Below, piece by piece: positions 8,779 to 17,169 of a DNA stretch of 64,000 bases. The position numbers and the translations under genes were made by a program. The stretch is from Porphyrobacter sp. IPPAS B-1204 (GTDB lineage: Bacteria > Pseudomonadota > Alphaproteobacteria > Sphingomonadales > Sphingomonadaceae), in the NCBI GenBank assembly GCA_003724185.1, contig RHGM01000001.1:1-64000 (forward strand). Direction: 5' to 3'. How positions within the stretch are numbered: position 1 is the stretch's first letter; every line of letters begins with the position of its first letter. The notes below the pieces were generated by a model. It worked only from the letters and a program-made list of their open reading frames with translations. It made no database searches and was not told the DNA's origin.

Positions 8779-10023
8779 TTGTTCCGTTTCCGCTTCCTGC
8801 GTGGCCCCATCGCCCGGGTCTGGCGGTGTCGTTTCGTCAGTCGAATCCGTTTCGGCTAGGGGAAGGCGAACCACCACCCGCGTGCCTTGCCCGAGCTGGC
8901 TGGTAATATCGAGCCGCCCCCGGTGGCGTTCCACAATATGCTTCACAATCGCCAGCCCCAACCCCGTGCCGCCCGAGGCGCGGCTGCGGCCCGGGTCGGT
9001 GCGATAAAAGCGGCGGGTGAGGTGCGGGATCTGTTCGGGCGCGATGCCTTCGCCCTTGTCCGCCACGGCAATGCGCGCCAGATCGCCCTGCGCCAGATCG
9101 AGCACCACGCTGACCGGCGCATCGGCCGCGCCATACTTCAGCGCATTGTCGACAAGATTGCGCACCACCTGTTCAAGCTGTTGCCGATCCCCGAGCACCA
9201 TCGGTTCTGCTGTAATATCGAGATCAAGCCGCTCCATCCGGTTCGATCCGGCAGCATCGCGGGCCGCCCGTTCCACCAGAGAGGCAAGGTCGATCCGCTC
9301 GGTCGGCAGATCGTGCTTTTCAGCCTCGACCCGCGACAGGCTCATCAGATCGCTGACCAGTGCGTGCAGCCGCTGCGCCTCGCGCTCGATAATGCCGAGA
9401 AATTTCTGCGCGGTGGGGGTGTCAAGCTTGCCATCGCCTTCCTGCAAGGTTTCGACATAGCCAAGGATAGCCGCGAGCGGTGTGCGCAGTTCATGGCTGG
9501 CATTGGCGACGAAATCGGTGTGCGCGCGGCTGATGTCGGCCTCGGCCGTCTGGTTGATGAATTCGAGCATCGCCAGCCGGTCATCAAGGGTTTGCCTATT
9601 GATCTGCCAGATATCGCCGCGCCGCACCAACCCGCGCACGATCGCCTCGCCTTGCTGGCTCCCGCCGAGCAGGCTGATCGCTTCGGGCTGGCGCAAGGCA
9701 ACGCGTGCGTCCTGCCCGATGATGTGCGGCCCCAGCATCTTGCGCGCCGCATGGTTGGCAAGGGCGATTGTGCCGCGTTCAGTGATAACCAGCGGGATCG
9801 ATGAATTCTCGATCAGGTCGCGGATCGAATCGAGAGTGAGGCGCTGCTTCACCTTGGCCTTGGGCGGTTCGGGCGGGCGACCTGCAGCGACCAGCAGCGA
9901 TCCCACCCACACCGTCAGCACCGCGAGCGCGATGACGAAGTCGGTGCCCAGCATCAGCAAGGCCACGAAAGTCACCGCCGCAAGGCTGATACCGGCGATG
10001 GGGATGTTCTGGCCGCTGCCCAT
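8770..10023 (-). CDS. phoR: Phosphate regulon sensor histidine kinase PhoR
   Basis: 417 residues. Two close N-terminal membrane helices (about 9-26 and 28-46) with almost no periplasmic loop, a PAS-like domain (about 65-140), a HisKA domain with phospho-acceptor His177 in NASHELRTPL, and an HATPase domain with N box DNALKYG, G1 DKGEGIAP and G2 GTGLGLAIVKHI. It phosphorylates and dephosphorylates PhoB according to signals from PhoU/Pst. The C terminus is an acidic, low-complexity tail. Located upstream of pstC in the same direction, separated by 126 bases holding the Pho box. Confidence 0.93.
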   Translation of the reverse strand: MGSGQNIPIAGISLAAVTFVALLMLGTDFVIALAVLTVWVGSLLVAAGRPPEPPKAKVKQRLTLDSIRDLIENSSIPLVITERGTIALANHAARKMLGPHIIGQDARVALRQPEAISLLGGSQQGEAIVRGLVRRGDIWQINRQTLDDRLAMLEFINQTAEADISRAHTDFVANASHELRTPLAAILGYVETLQEGDGKLDTPTAQKFLGIIEREAQRLHALVSDLMSLSRVEAEKHDLPTERIDLASLVERAARDAAGSNRMERLDLDITAEPMVLGDRQQLEQVVRNLVDNALKYGAADAPVSVVLDLAQGDLARIAVADKGEGIAPEQIPHLTRRFYRTDPGRSRASGGTGLGLAIVKHIVERHRGRLDITSQLGQGTRVVVRLPLAETDSTDETTPPDPGDGATQEAETEQLS

Positions 10024-10113
10024 GCCAGCCGCCTTACAAGCTGCAGTGCATGGTGGGAAGCGGGGACAGGTGCCGGTGCACCTCCAAGGCGAACGAAAAA
10101 GCCAAGGCGCACG

Positions 10114-10145
10114 AAAAAGGGCGGCAAGGCCAAAGCCTGCCGCCC
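10114..10145 (-). terminator. Rho-independent terminator after tRNA-Glu
   Basis: On the minus strand GGGCGGCAGGC, a short loop and GCCTTGCCGCCC form a strong stem followed by TTTTT. It lies about 30 bases downstream of the tRNA-Glu 3' end and separates the tRNA from phoR, which is transcribed in the same direction. Confidence 0.85.
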
Positions 10146-10177
10146 TATCCGCTTAAGCGTTCAACCATCTGTAAGGA

Positions 10178-10252
10178 TGGTGACCCCTACGGGAATCGAA
10201 CCCGTGTTTCAGCCGTGAAAGGGCCGCGTCCTAACCGCTAGACGAAGGGGCC
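10178..10252 (-). tRNA. tRNA-Glu (anticodon TTC)
   Basis: The minus strand reads a 75-base cloverleaf. The acceptor arm starts GGCCCCT, and the D-arm is CGTCTAGCGGTTAGGACG. The anticodon stem-loop contains CTTTCAC with anticodon TTC, the T-arm is ACGGGTTCGATTCCCGT, and the 3' end carries an encoded CCA. The features fit bacterial tRNA-Glu. A promoter and a terminator flank it, so it is probably an independent transcription unit. Confidence 0.97.
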
Positions 10253-10272
10253 GTCGCGATTGCGAGAGCGCG

Positions 10273-10301
10273 CAACTAGGGGGGTGAATCGGATCGGTCA
10301 A
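10273..10301 (-). promoter_or_regulatory. Sigma-70-type promoter of tRNA-Glu
   Basis: On the minus strand TTGACC (10296-10301), a 17-base spacer and TAGTTG (10273-10278) lie about 20 bases before the tRNA 5' end. The -35 box is near consensus; the -10 is weak but comparable to others in this window (TAGCGG at ilvB and carA). Confidence 0.65.
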
Positions 10302-10345
10302 GCCCCGTTTGCGCGACGCGGCGGGAAATTTCCGCCGCTGCCTGC

Positions 10346-12157
10346 TCAATCGGCGAAGGCCGCATCCTCAAGGTGCAGTTCGGCAGCAGGACGGTTGCCC
10401 CAATCGTCCAGCTTGACCCGCCCTGCCAGATGAAACCGGCGGCCCTGGCTCCTGTGGAGCAGGGTCTGGGCCATCTCGGATTCGGCGGCGCGAAAGGCGA
10501 TGGCCTTGAAGCTGCGCCCGTCGTTACCGGCGGCGACAATGCGCAGGTGATCCTTGCCGACGATGTCCGCCTTGACGATCCGCACCGGCCCCACCGCAAT
10601 GCGCGGCGCAGGCCAGCCGACGCCATAGGGCCCGCCCGCTTCCAGCGTTTCAACCAGTTCGGGGGTCAGCCCGCCGGGCGCCAGCGCCAGATCGAGCAGC
10701 ATCGCCGCGCCCGCCCGCGCCCGGTCAACATCGCGCGCGAGCCGCTCGTCAAGAAACCCGGCGAAATCGCCAAGACGGGCAGGGTCAATCGTCAGCCCTG
10801 CCGCCATCGCGTGACCGCCCCCTGCCACCAGCAACCCCGCCTCGCGCGCGGCGATGATGGCCGCGCCCAGATCAACGCCGCTGATCGAACGGCCCGAGCC
10901 TTTGCCCTGCGCCTCGTCCAGCGCGATCACCACGGCGGGCTTGCCGGTCTTCTCCTTGATCCGTCCTGCCACGATCCCGATCACGCCGGGGTGCCAGCCA
11001 TGCCCGGCGATGACCTGCACCGCCATATTGTGCTGGCCTGCAAGCTGCGCCTCGGCCGCCTCCTGCACCTCGGCCTCGATGGCGCGGCGTTCTTCGTTCA
11101 GTTGGGAGAGCTGCGCGGCGATGGCGCGGGCTTCTTCGGGGTCGGTGGTGGTCAGCAGCCGCACACCCAGAGTCGATTCGCCAATCCGCCCGCCTGCGTT
11201 GATCCCGGGGCCGAGCGCAAAGCCAAGATCGCTGCATTGCGGCGCCCGCGTCAACCGGCTTGCATCCATCAGCGCGGCCATTCCGATCCGGTCACGCCGT
11301 GCCAGCACCTTCAGTCCCTGTGCGACAAAAGCGCGATTCAATCCGTGGAGTGCGGCGACATCGGCCACAGTACCCAGCGCGACCAGATCGAGCAAGCCCA
11401 TCAGATCAGGCTCTCGGCGGTGGTCGCCAAACCAACCCTGGCCGCGCAGATTGCGCACCAGCGCCACGCCAAGCAGGAAGGCGACCCCCACCGCCGCCAG
11501 ATGGCCATGCGCCGCGCCAAGATCGCTTTCGTCGAGGCGGTTCGGGTTTACGAGTGCGGTCGCCAGCGGGAGTTCGGGCGAGCACTTGTGGTGATCGACC
11601 ACGATCACATCGACGCCCGCATCGCGTGCCATCCCAAGCGCTTCATGCGCCATCGCCCCGCAATCGACCGTGACGATCAGCTGCGAGCCGCTTTCCGCCA
11701 GCCGCACCAGTGCCTCACCTGAAGGGCCATAACCCTCCAGCAAACGGTCAGGGATGTAGTAACCTGCCTCCAGCCCCAGCTGGCGCAGCAGTTCCACCAG
11801 CAGCGCCGCACTGGTCGCGCCGTCGACATCATAATCGCCGTAGATCGTCACCCGCTCACCCGCCATCACACTGCGGGCGAGGCGCTCGGCGGCGGTGTCC
11901 ATGTCCTGAAACACCGAAGGATCGGGCAGGAAGCCGCGGATAGTGGGCTGGGCGTGGCGCGCCAGATCATCCTCTGCCACGCCGCGGGTCAGCAGCAATT
12001 GGTCGAGGATTGTCCGGTCGAGCCCGTGGGGCCCTGCCAGATGGTCTTCGCCCAATTCCATGTTGCCGCCGCGCCAGCGCCACGCCTTGCCCGAAAGGGA
12101 TGAGGCAACGCCGAGAACAGGCGCGAAACCGGGCGGGGGCAGGGGGTTGGTGGCCAT
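10346..12157 (-). CDS. recJ: Single-stranded-DNA-specific exonuclease RecJ
   Basis: 603 residues. 5'-3' single-strand DNA exonuclease used in recombination and mismatch repair. DHH-superfamily motifs are clear: YGDYDVDGATSAALL near residue 110, TVDCGAMAHEA, VDHHKCSPELP near 190, the DHHA1 domain with GRIKEKTGKPAVVIALDE, SGRSISGVDLGAAI and GGGHAMAAGLTI, then the C-terminal OB-like domain. I used ATG 12157 (MATNPLPPPGF). The frame extends 18 codons further upstream but without resemblance to the family. Confidence 0.95.
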   Translation of the reverse strand: MATNPLPPPGFAPVLGVASSLSGKAWRWRGGNMELGEDHLAGPHGLDRTILDQLLLTRGVAEDDLARHAQPTIRGFLPDPSVFQDMDTAAERLARSVMAGERVTIYGDYDVDGATSAALLVELLRQLGLEAGYYIPDRLLEGYGPSGEALVRLAESGSQLIVTVDCGAMAHEALGMARDAGVDVIVVDHHKCSPELPLATALVNPNRLDESDLGAAHGHLAAVGVAFLLGVALVRNLRGQGWFGDHRREPDLMGLLDLVALGTVADVAALHGLNRAFVAQGLKVLARRDRIGMAALMDASRLTRAPQCSDLGFALGPGINAGGRIGESTLGVRLLTTTDPEEARAIAAQLSQLNEERRAIEAEVQEAAEAQLAGQHNMAVQVIAGHGWHPGVIGIVAGRIKEKTGKPAVVIALDEAQGKGSGRSISGVDLGAAIIAAREAGLLVAGGGHAMAAGLTIDPARLGDFAGFLDERLARDVDRARAGAAMLLDLALAPGGLTPELVETLEAGGPYGVGWPAPRIAVGPVRIVKADIVGKDHLRIVAAGNDGRSFKAIAFRAAESEMAQTLLHRSQGRRFHLAGRVKLDDWGNRPAAELHLEDAAFAD

Positions 12158-12240
12158 GAGCCGGCTTCTAGCGCAATAGCAGGGCGGCTGACAGGCCGCG
12201 CCGGTTGACAATCGACAGCCGCGCGGGTCAGCCTTGGGTC

Positions 12241-12732
12241 ATGACTGACGCCGAACCCTGTCTGCTAATCATCTGGCACAGCCGTACCGGCGCCAGCGCT
12301 GCGATGGCGCGGGCTGCTGCCGAAGGTGCAGGCGCAGCGGCGCGGTTGGTGGCTGCCGCCGATGCTGCACCCGATATGCTGCTTGGGGCTGACGGCTATA
12401 TTTTCGTCTGCCCCGAAAATCTCGGCAGCATGAGCGGGATGATGAAAGAGATGTTCGACCGCGCCTATTACCCGGTCCTCGGACAGATGGAGGGCCGCCC
12501 CTATGCCACCCTGATCGCCGCCGGGTCTGACGGGGAGGGCGCCCAGCGCCAGATCGACCGGATCGTGAAAGGATGGCGGCTCAGGCGGGTGGCTGAACCC
12601 TTTATCGTGAACCTTGCCGCACAAACGCCCGAGGCGATTGCTGCGCCAAAGCAGGTTCCGGCCAAGATGTTGAATGAATGCCGACAAATCGGCGCTGCCT
12701 TGGCAGAAGGCTTGCGTCTGGGAGTGTTCTAA
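12241..12732 (+). CDS. Flavodoxin-fold / NADPH-dependent FMN reductase family protein
   Basis: 163 residues. The N terminus LLIIWHSRTGASAAMARA matches the flavodoxin FMN phosphate loop, followed by DGYIFVCPENLGSMSGMMKEMFDRAYY, the flavin-ring region of the NADPH-dependent FMN reductase / flavodoxin group. A soluble flavin-dependent electron-transfer or quinone reductase role is likely; the substrate cannot be told from sequence. The ATG at 12241 is preferred over an upstream TTG. It is divergent from recJ with 83 bases between starts. Confidence 0.75.
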   Translation: MTDAEPCLLIIWHSRTGASAAMARAAAEGAGAAARLVAAADAAPDMLLGADGYIFVCPENLGSMSGMMKEMFDRAYYPVLGQMEGRPYATLIAAGSDGEGAQRQIDRIVKGWRLRRVAEPFIVNLAAQTPEAIAAPKQVPAKMLNECRQIGAALAEGLRLGVF

Positions 12733-12956
12733 GGATTGCTCCAAATCGGGACATGTCTAGGCTTTGGGGACTCGACGATGGCAGGCAAAACCGTCATTGA
12801 GAACGCCGATAAATCGTTTGTATCGGGCACTATACGAGGGGGGCCTGGACAATTTCAAAGTCGCAGCGCGCCCATGACGCAGAGCTGCATCTGCTGTTTG
12901 CCCGGGGCAGGCGGCCCGATCGGCTTGCGATCAGGGCCTTTGCCGCTGAACAGCAG

Positions 12957-13631
12957 GTGATCGGCATCAGCCATGATCCTTCTCCCGATACTGCAGCCCA
13001 TGCAGAAACGCTGTGGCCCGGCCAGCTGCATTGGCTGGAATTGCTGCGCGATGGCCTGACCTTCGATCTGAGCGGGATGACCCCCGGCCCGGCCAGCGCC
13101 TTTCCGGTGCTTGCCCACCGTTTCGATCTCCCGGCGCTGCCCGCCGGTGATGACCATGAGGCGATGATCTTCAGGCCGGGGCCGCATCTTGCAGCGGGCG
13201 GCAACAGCCTGCCTTTGGTGCGCACAATGCTGGCGGTGGCCTGTGACATGGTGCGCCACTTCGATGATCTGGTGGCGGTGGGCTGGGGTCCGGCGGGCAC
13301 CGCGATCGGGCGGCGATTCTTCGAATCTGTGACCAGCGCATGGCTGGACGGGGGGCCGTTCCCGGCGCTTGGCTTGACCGCATTTGTCGAAACTGCCGAT
13401 GGCGCGCTGCAAAGTGAGGGCCTTGCCTTCTGGATCGGGCAGGAATTGCGGATCGAACCGCCGCTCAGCGCGGACCGGGTGGCGGCAACCCGGCTCGGCA
13501 TCCGTCTGGTCAATCACCTCGTGCTGACAGGCGGGCTGTCAGCGGATGATCGCATCACCGCGCCTGATGGCACGCGGCTTGTTCTGAGGGCCTCGCGCGG
13601 GCGGGCGATCATCAGCGTGTGGCGCGAATAG
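12957..13631 (+). CDS. Conserved hypothetical protein upstream of an AHH nuclease
   Basis: 224 residues from GTG 12957. I do not recognise a domain. It is soluble, with no signal peptide or membrane segment, and has several Trp/Gly-rich stretches (RFFESVTSAWLDGGPFPALG). The open frame continues upstream to 12813 with coding-like codons (AWTISKSQRAHDAELHLLFARG) but no ATG, GTG or TTG there. An ATT at 12852, preceded by GAGGGGGG at about 8 bases, is a possible non-standard start and would add 35 residues. The stop TAG at 13629-13631 is directly followed by the ATG of the nuclease gene, so the two are probably translated from one message. Confidence 0.7.
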   Translation: MIGISHDPSPDTAAHAETLWPGQLHWLELLRDGLTFDLSGMTPGPASAFPVLAHRFDLPALPAGDDHEAMIFRPGPHLAAGGNSLPLVRTMLAVACDMVRHFDDLVAVGWGPAGTAIGRRFFESVTSAWLDGGPFPALGLTAFVETADGALQSEGLAFWIGQELRIEPPLSADRVAATRLGIRLVNHLVLTGGLSADDRITAPDGTRLVLRASRGRAIISVWRE

Positions 13632-14150
13632 ATGCCGCCTTGGGGTCGCACCGCCAGTTTGACGATCATCGCGTTCCGTTCGGTCAATATGCCGGGCGCG
13701 GATGGGTATGACCCCGGGTTGCAACGCCACCACCTGCTGCCCCGGCAATTGCTGTCGCAGCGCTGCTTTGGCCCCATGTTTGCCGAGGTCGGGCGCGCGC
13801 GGGTCGGCTTTGACGATTTCCGCCGCAACGGCCTGCTGCTGCCCGCCACGGAAAAGGCGAGCATCCGTACCGGGATGCCGCTGCACCGCGGGCCTCACCG
13901 GCGCTATAACGAGGTGGTGATCGCCCGCGTCGGCCGGATCGAGGCGCGTTGGTCGCTTGTCCGCAAACATGATGACGAAGCAGCGCTGACCGAAGCCCTG
14001 TTGCGCCTGCACCTGTTGCAAGGTGCGCTGCGGCGACAATTGCTCGCCCAGCGCCGCCGGGTGCTGCTCAATCGCAATGACCCGGTCGGCACCGGCTTCG
14101 ACTTCAGCGAACTGGACGCGATGGCCGAAAGCCTGTGGGCAGCGGAGTGA
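13632..14150 (+). CDS. AHH-type HNH/Endo VII superfamily nuclease-like protein
   Basis: 172 residues. The middle of the protein fits the AHH nuclease family of the HNH/Endo VII superfamily: GLQRHHLLPRQLL (His33, His34), NGLLLPATE (66-74) and PLHRGPHRRYN (83-93), ending with a basic helical region and a C-terminal acidic tail. In AHH proteins these His/Asn residues are proposed metal and catalytic ligands. Family members are often toxin tips of polymorphic secreted proteins, but here the domain stands alone, without a secretion signal, a long N-terminal region or an obvious immunity gene. ATG 13632 abuts the preceding stop; ATG 13689 is a shorter alternative. Confidence 0.75.
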   Translation: MPPWGRTASLTIIAFRSVNMPGADGYDPGLQRHHLLPRQLLSQRCFGPMFAEVGRARVGFDDFRRNGLLLPATEKASIRTGMPLHRGPHRRYNEVVIARVGRIEARWSLVRKHDDEAALTEALLRLHLLQGALRRQLLAQRRRVLLNRNDPVGTGFDFSELDAMAESLWAAE

Positions 14151-14153
14151 GTG

Positions 14154-15158
14154 CTATTCTGCCGCCTCGGCCATCGCGCCCCATGAGGTATAGCCCGAAT
14201 TGGCGAGCAGCTGCGCCTTCGCCGCGTGATATTCGCGCTCCATCCGGGCGACGAGATCCTCGACCGTGCCGACTTCCTTGATAGGGCCGATGCCCTGGCC
14301 GGAACCCCAGATGTCCTTCCACGCCTTGGCCTTGGTGTTGCCGCCGCTGCCGAAGTTCATCTTGCTGGGGTCGCTTTCGGGCAGGTTGTCCGGGTCCATC
14401 CCCGCTGCCTCGATCGAGGAGCGCAGGTAGTTGCCGTGCACGCCTGTGAACAGGTTGGTGTAGACAATCCCTTCCGACGATCCTTCGACGATGCCCTGCT
14501 TGTAACCATCGGCGGCGTTGGCTTCCTTGGTGGCGATGAAGGCGCTGCCGGCATAGGCGAAATCGGCACGCAAAGCCTGGGCGGCGAGGATCGTCGCCCC
14601 GTGGCCGACCGAGCCCGAGAGCGCCACCAACCCGTCAAACCATTCGCGGATTTCCTGCATCAGCGCGAAGGGCGACAGCGCGCCGGCGTGACCGCCCGCG
14701 CCAGCGGCGACCGGGATCAGGCCCGTCGCGCCCTTTTCGATCGCCTTGCGGGCGAAGCGGTTGTTGATCACGTCATGCATCGTCACGCCGCCCCAGTTGC
14801 GCACGGCGGTATAGATATCCTCGCGCGCGCCCAATGAGGTGATGACCATCGGCACCTGCCATTTCTCGCAGGTCGCCATGTCGGCATAGACGCGGTCGTT
14901 GGTCTTGTGGACGATCTGGTTGACCGCATAGGGCGCAGCCGGGCGATCGGGGTGGGCGCGGTTGTGGGCGGCCAGTTCCTCGGTGATCTGGTGGAGCCAT
15001 TCATCGAGCTGCGACTGCGGCCGCGCATTCAGCGCCGGGAAGCTGCCGATGATCCCCGCCTTGCACTGCGCGATCACCAGCTCCGGGCCGGAGACGATGA
15101 ACAGCGGCGATCCGATCAGCGGCAGGCGCAGGCGATCGAACGGGGCGGGAAGGGGCAT
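14154..15158 (-). CDS. Nitronate monooxygenase family protein
   Basis: 334 residues. FMN-dependent TIM-barrel enzyme of the nitronate monooxygenase / 2-nitropropane dioxygenase family. Signs are PLIGSPLFIVSGPELVIAQCKAG at the N terminus, GLIPVAAGAGGHAG (phosphate-binding region), and the AGSAFIATKEANAADGYKQ segment. Members oxidise alkyl nitronates with O2, or act as related enoyl reductases; the physiological substrate here is not evident. It lies convergent to the AHH gene with 3 bases between stops. Confidence 0.88.
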   Translation of the reverse strand: MPLPAPFDRLRLPLIGSPLFIVSGPELVIAQCKAGIIGSFPALNARPQSQLDEWLHQITEELAAHNRAHPDRPAAPYAVNQIVHKTNDRVYADMATCEKWQVPMVITSLGAREDIYTAVRNWGGVTMHDVINNRFARKAIEKGATGLIPVAAGAGGHAGALSPFALMQEIREWFDGLVALSGSVGHGATILAAQALRADFAYAGSAFIATKEANAADGYKQGIVEGSSEGIVYTNLFTGVHGNYLRSSIEAAGMDPDNLPESDPSKMNFGSGGNTKAKAWKDIWGSGQGIGPIKEVGTVEDLVARMEREYHAAKAQLLANSGYTSWGAMAEAAE

Positions 15159-15247
15159 GGGTTTCTCCTGAAAACGTGTGTGTCCTTAACCCGCGTCTCT
15201 AACGCCGGTTCCGCACCTGCCAAGCGCGATTTTGTGAGCGGGGCCGA

Positions 15248-16288
15248 TCAGCCGAGCAGGTGTTCGAGCCCGTAGAACCGCGCTGCCGTGCCTGCGTAAA
15301 GTGCGGCCTTTTCGTCTGCGCTGGCCGACTGGGTGAGGCGTTTGAAAGCGTTCCACAGCACGGGGTAATCGGCGCCGTAACGGTCTGGCGGGTGGTTGCT
15401 TTCAAACATCGCCCGGCTTGGCCCGAAAGCCTCAATGCAGGTTTCGATGTAGGGGCGCCACAGCCCTGCCAGTTCCTCCGAGCCGACCCCGGCGGCAGGC
15501 CCGCGATCGGGGAGCTGCACCTGCGCCATGCCCAGTCCGCCCAGCTTGACCACCACATTGGGACATTCAGCCAGTGCGCGGATGGCTGTGCGCCATCCCT
15601 CGAACCGCTCCGCATGGGTGCCGCGATAGCTGCCAAGGCCCAGCGGCCCGCCGCAATGGTCAAGACAGATCGGCTGATCGGGAAAGGCCCGTGCAAGGTC
15701 CAGCACTTCACCCAGCTGCGGCTCGAACACCCACACGTCAAACGTCATGCCGCGCTTGCCCAGCTCGGCAAAGCCGGTGCGGAACGCGCTGCTGGCGAAC
15801 AGCCCTTGCGGGGCCATCAGCGCGGCCGGATAGGCCTCGGCATCGGCCAGCCACGCGCCCTGATGGCGAATACCGCGAAACCGTGGCGAGGCGGCAGCAA
15901 GCGCATCAAGCACCGCGCCCGCGCCTTCGCCCAGCGTCAGGTCGGCATGCCCCACGATCCCGGCGCAGGGGCGGAAGTCGCCATAAATTCCGCTCGCTCC
16001 CTGCGCGGCGACGCCGTTGACGAATTCGACCTCGCCCACCGGCTTCAGCGCCTCGCCCAGCGCGCCGTTGTAGAACGCGCCGCATTCGACGAAGACCGAA
16101 GCGATGATGCGGTGGCCGCTGGTGGCATCGGCGTGGAACTGGTCGAAGGTGTAATAGGCTGCATCGACCAGCGAATCGATGAAGGGATGGCGAGGTTCAG
16201 GGAACATCGCCAGCAGCGGCCGCAAGTCCCACAGGTGGTGGTGCGGATCGATGATCTTGAGATCGGGCTCAAGGATGGCTTCGGTCAT
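15248..16288 (-). CDS. Amidohydrolase-2 family metal-dependent hydrolase
   Basis: 346 residues. TIM-barrel amidohydrolase of the amidohydrolase-2 type: metal-binding IIDPHHHLWDL at residues 12-22, a central LDHCGGP motif and FESNHPPDR near the C terminus, which supplies the Asn/Asp-type catalytic region. Relatives hydrolyse lactones such as 2-pyrone-4,6-dicarboxylate or sugar lactones; the substrate here is undetermined. It follows the DUF2189 gene by 15 bases and precedes the nitronate monooxygenase gene, all on the minus strand. Confidence 0.85.
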   Translation of the reverse strand: MTEAILEPDLKIIDPHHHLWDLRPLLAMFPEPRHPFIDSLVDAAYYTFDQFHADATSGHRIIASVFVECGAFYNGALGEALKPVGEVEFVNGVAAQGASGIYGDFRPCAGIVGHADLTLGEGAGAVLDALAAASPRFRGIRHQGAWLADAEAYPAALMAPQGLFASSAFRTGFAELGKRGMTFDVWVFEPQLGEVLDLARAFPDQPICLDHCGGPLGLGSYRGTHAERFEGWRTAIRALAECPNVVVKLGGLGMAQVQLPDRGPAAGVGSEELAGLWRPYIETCIEAFGPSRAMFESNHPPDRYGADYPVLWNAFKRLTQSASADEKAALYAGTAARFYGLEHLLG

Positions 16289-16303
16289 GCTCTGTTTTCT
16301 TCC

Positions 16304-17101
16304 TTAATCCACGACCCGCACATACAGGTGCCATGTCGCATGGCCCAGCACCGGCAGCGCCACCAGCAGCCCGAGAAACCCCGGCAGCATGGCGACAAAC
16401 AGCAGGATGGCAATGATCGCCGCCCAGCCAAGCATGACCGTGAAATTGCTGCGCACCGTTTTCAGGCTGGCGATGATCGCGGTGAGGAAATCAACCTTGC
16501 GATCCACCAGCAGCGGCAGGCTGATCACGGTCATGGCGTAGAAGGCAAAGGCCATCACCGCCCCGACCGCGCTGCCCACTGCTAGCATGGCGAGGCCCGA
16601 GGGGGTGAGAAACGGCGCCAGCAATCCGCCCTTGCCGCTGGCGCTCATGCCGCTTTCGGCCATGAACACAGCGAAGATCGCGTGTGCCACGATCATCCAG
16701 AACGAAAAGGCCACGAAGACGATCACCCCCATCGACAGGATCTGGTCATCGTCATGCCCCTTGAGGGCGCCCAGCACTGCGCGCCAGGTCAGCGATTGTC
16801 CGGCGGCGCGGCGACGGCTTGCTTCGTAAAGGCCGACGGCAATGAAAGGCGCGACCAGCGGGAAGCCTGCGATGGCGGGTATCAGCCAGGTGAGTTCGCC
16901 ACCCGACACAGTGAACCACCCGATCGCAATGCCGGCCAGCACATAGACCCCGCCGAAAAACAGCCCGAAGCGCGGCATGGCGACAAAATCGCGCCAGCCC
17001 GCCGCCAGCGCCGCGGTGAGATCGCTCCAGCTCAGATCATCGGCAACCTGCGGGCCGGACGGTGCGGCCGGGATGGGCGGATTCTGCTCCCAACTGGTCA
17101 T
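16304..17101 (-). CDS. DUF2189 integral membrane protein
   Basis: 265 residues. Six predicted membrane segments with the DUF2189 layout: WSDLTAALAAGWRDFVAMPRFGLFFGG at the start, an early GFPLVAPFIAVGLYEASRR motif, a loop before ILSMGVIVFVAFSFWM, and a final LPVLGHATWHLYVRVVD. Function is unknown for the family. It sits between leuA and the amidohydrolase, all minus strand, with a short gap to the latter. Confidence 0.85.
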   Translation of the reverse strand: MTSWEQNPPIPAAPSGPQVADDLSWSDLTAALAAGWRDFVAMPRFGLFFGGVYVLAGIAIGWFTVSGGELTWLIPAIAGFPLVAPFIAVGLYEASRRRAAGQSLTWRAVLGALKGHDDDQILSMGVIVFVAFSFWMIVAHAIFAVFMAESGMSASGKGGLLAPFLTPSGLAMLAVGSAVGAVMAFAFYAMTVISLPLLVDRKVDFLTAIIASLKTVRSNFTVMLGWAAIIAILLFVAMLPGFLGLLVALPVLGHATWHLYVRVVD

Positions 17102-17169
17102 GGCAAGGCCTCTCCTCCCTTGCCCGGCAAATTGCGCGCAAATCCCATGCCGCGCAAGAGCGGTTCGGG

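Noticed and set aside
12736..12960. 74-codon plus-strand frame overlapping the start of the 224-residue gene
   Set aside because: Lies mostly in intergenic DNA, low-complexity composition, no Shine-Dalgarno, and overlaps better coding sequence in another frame.
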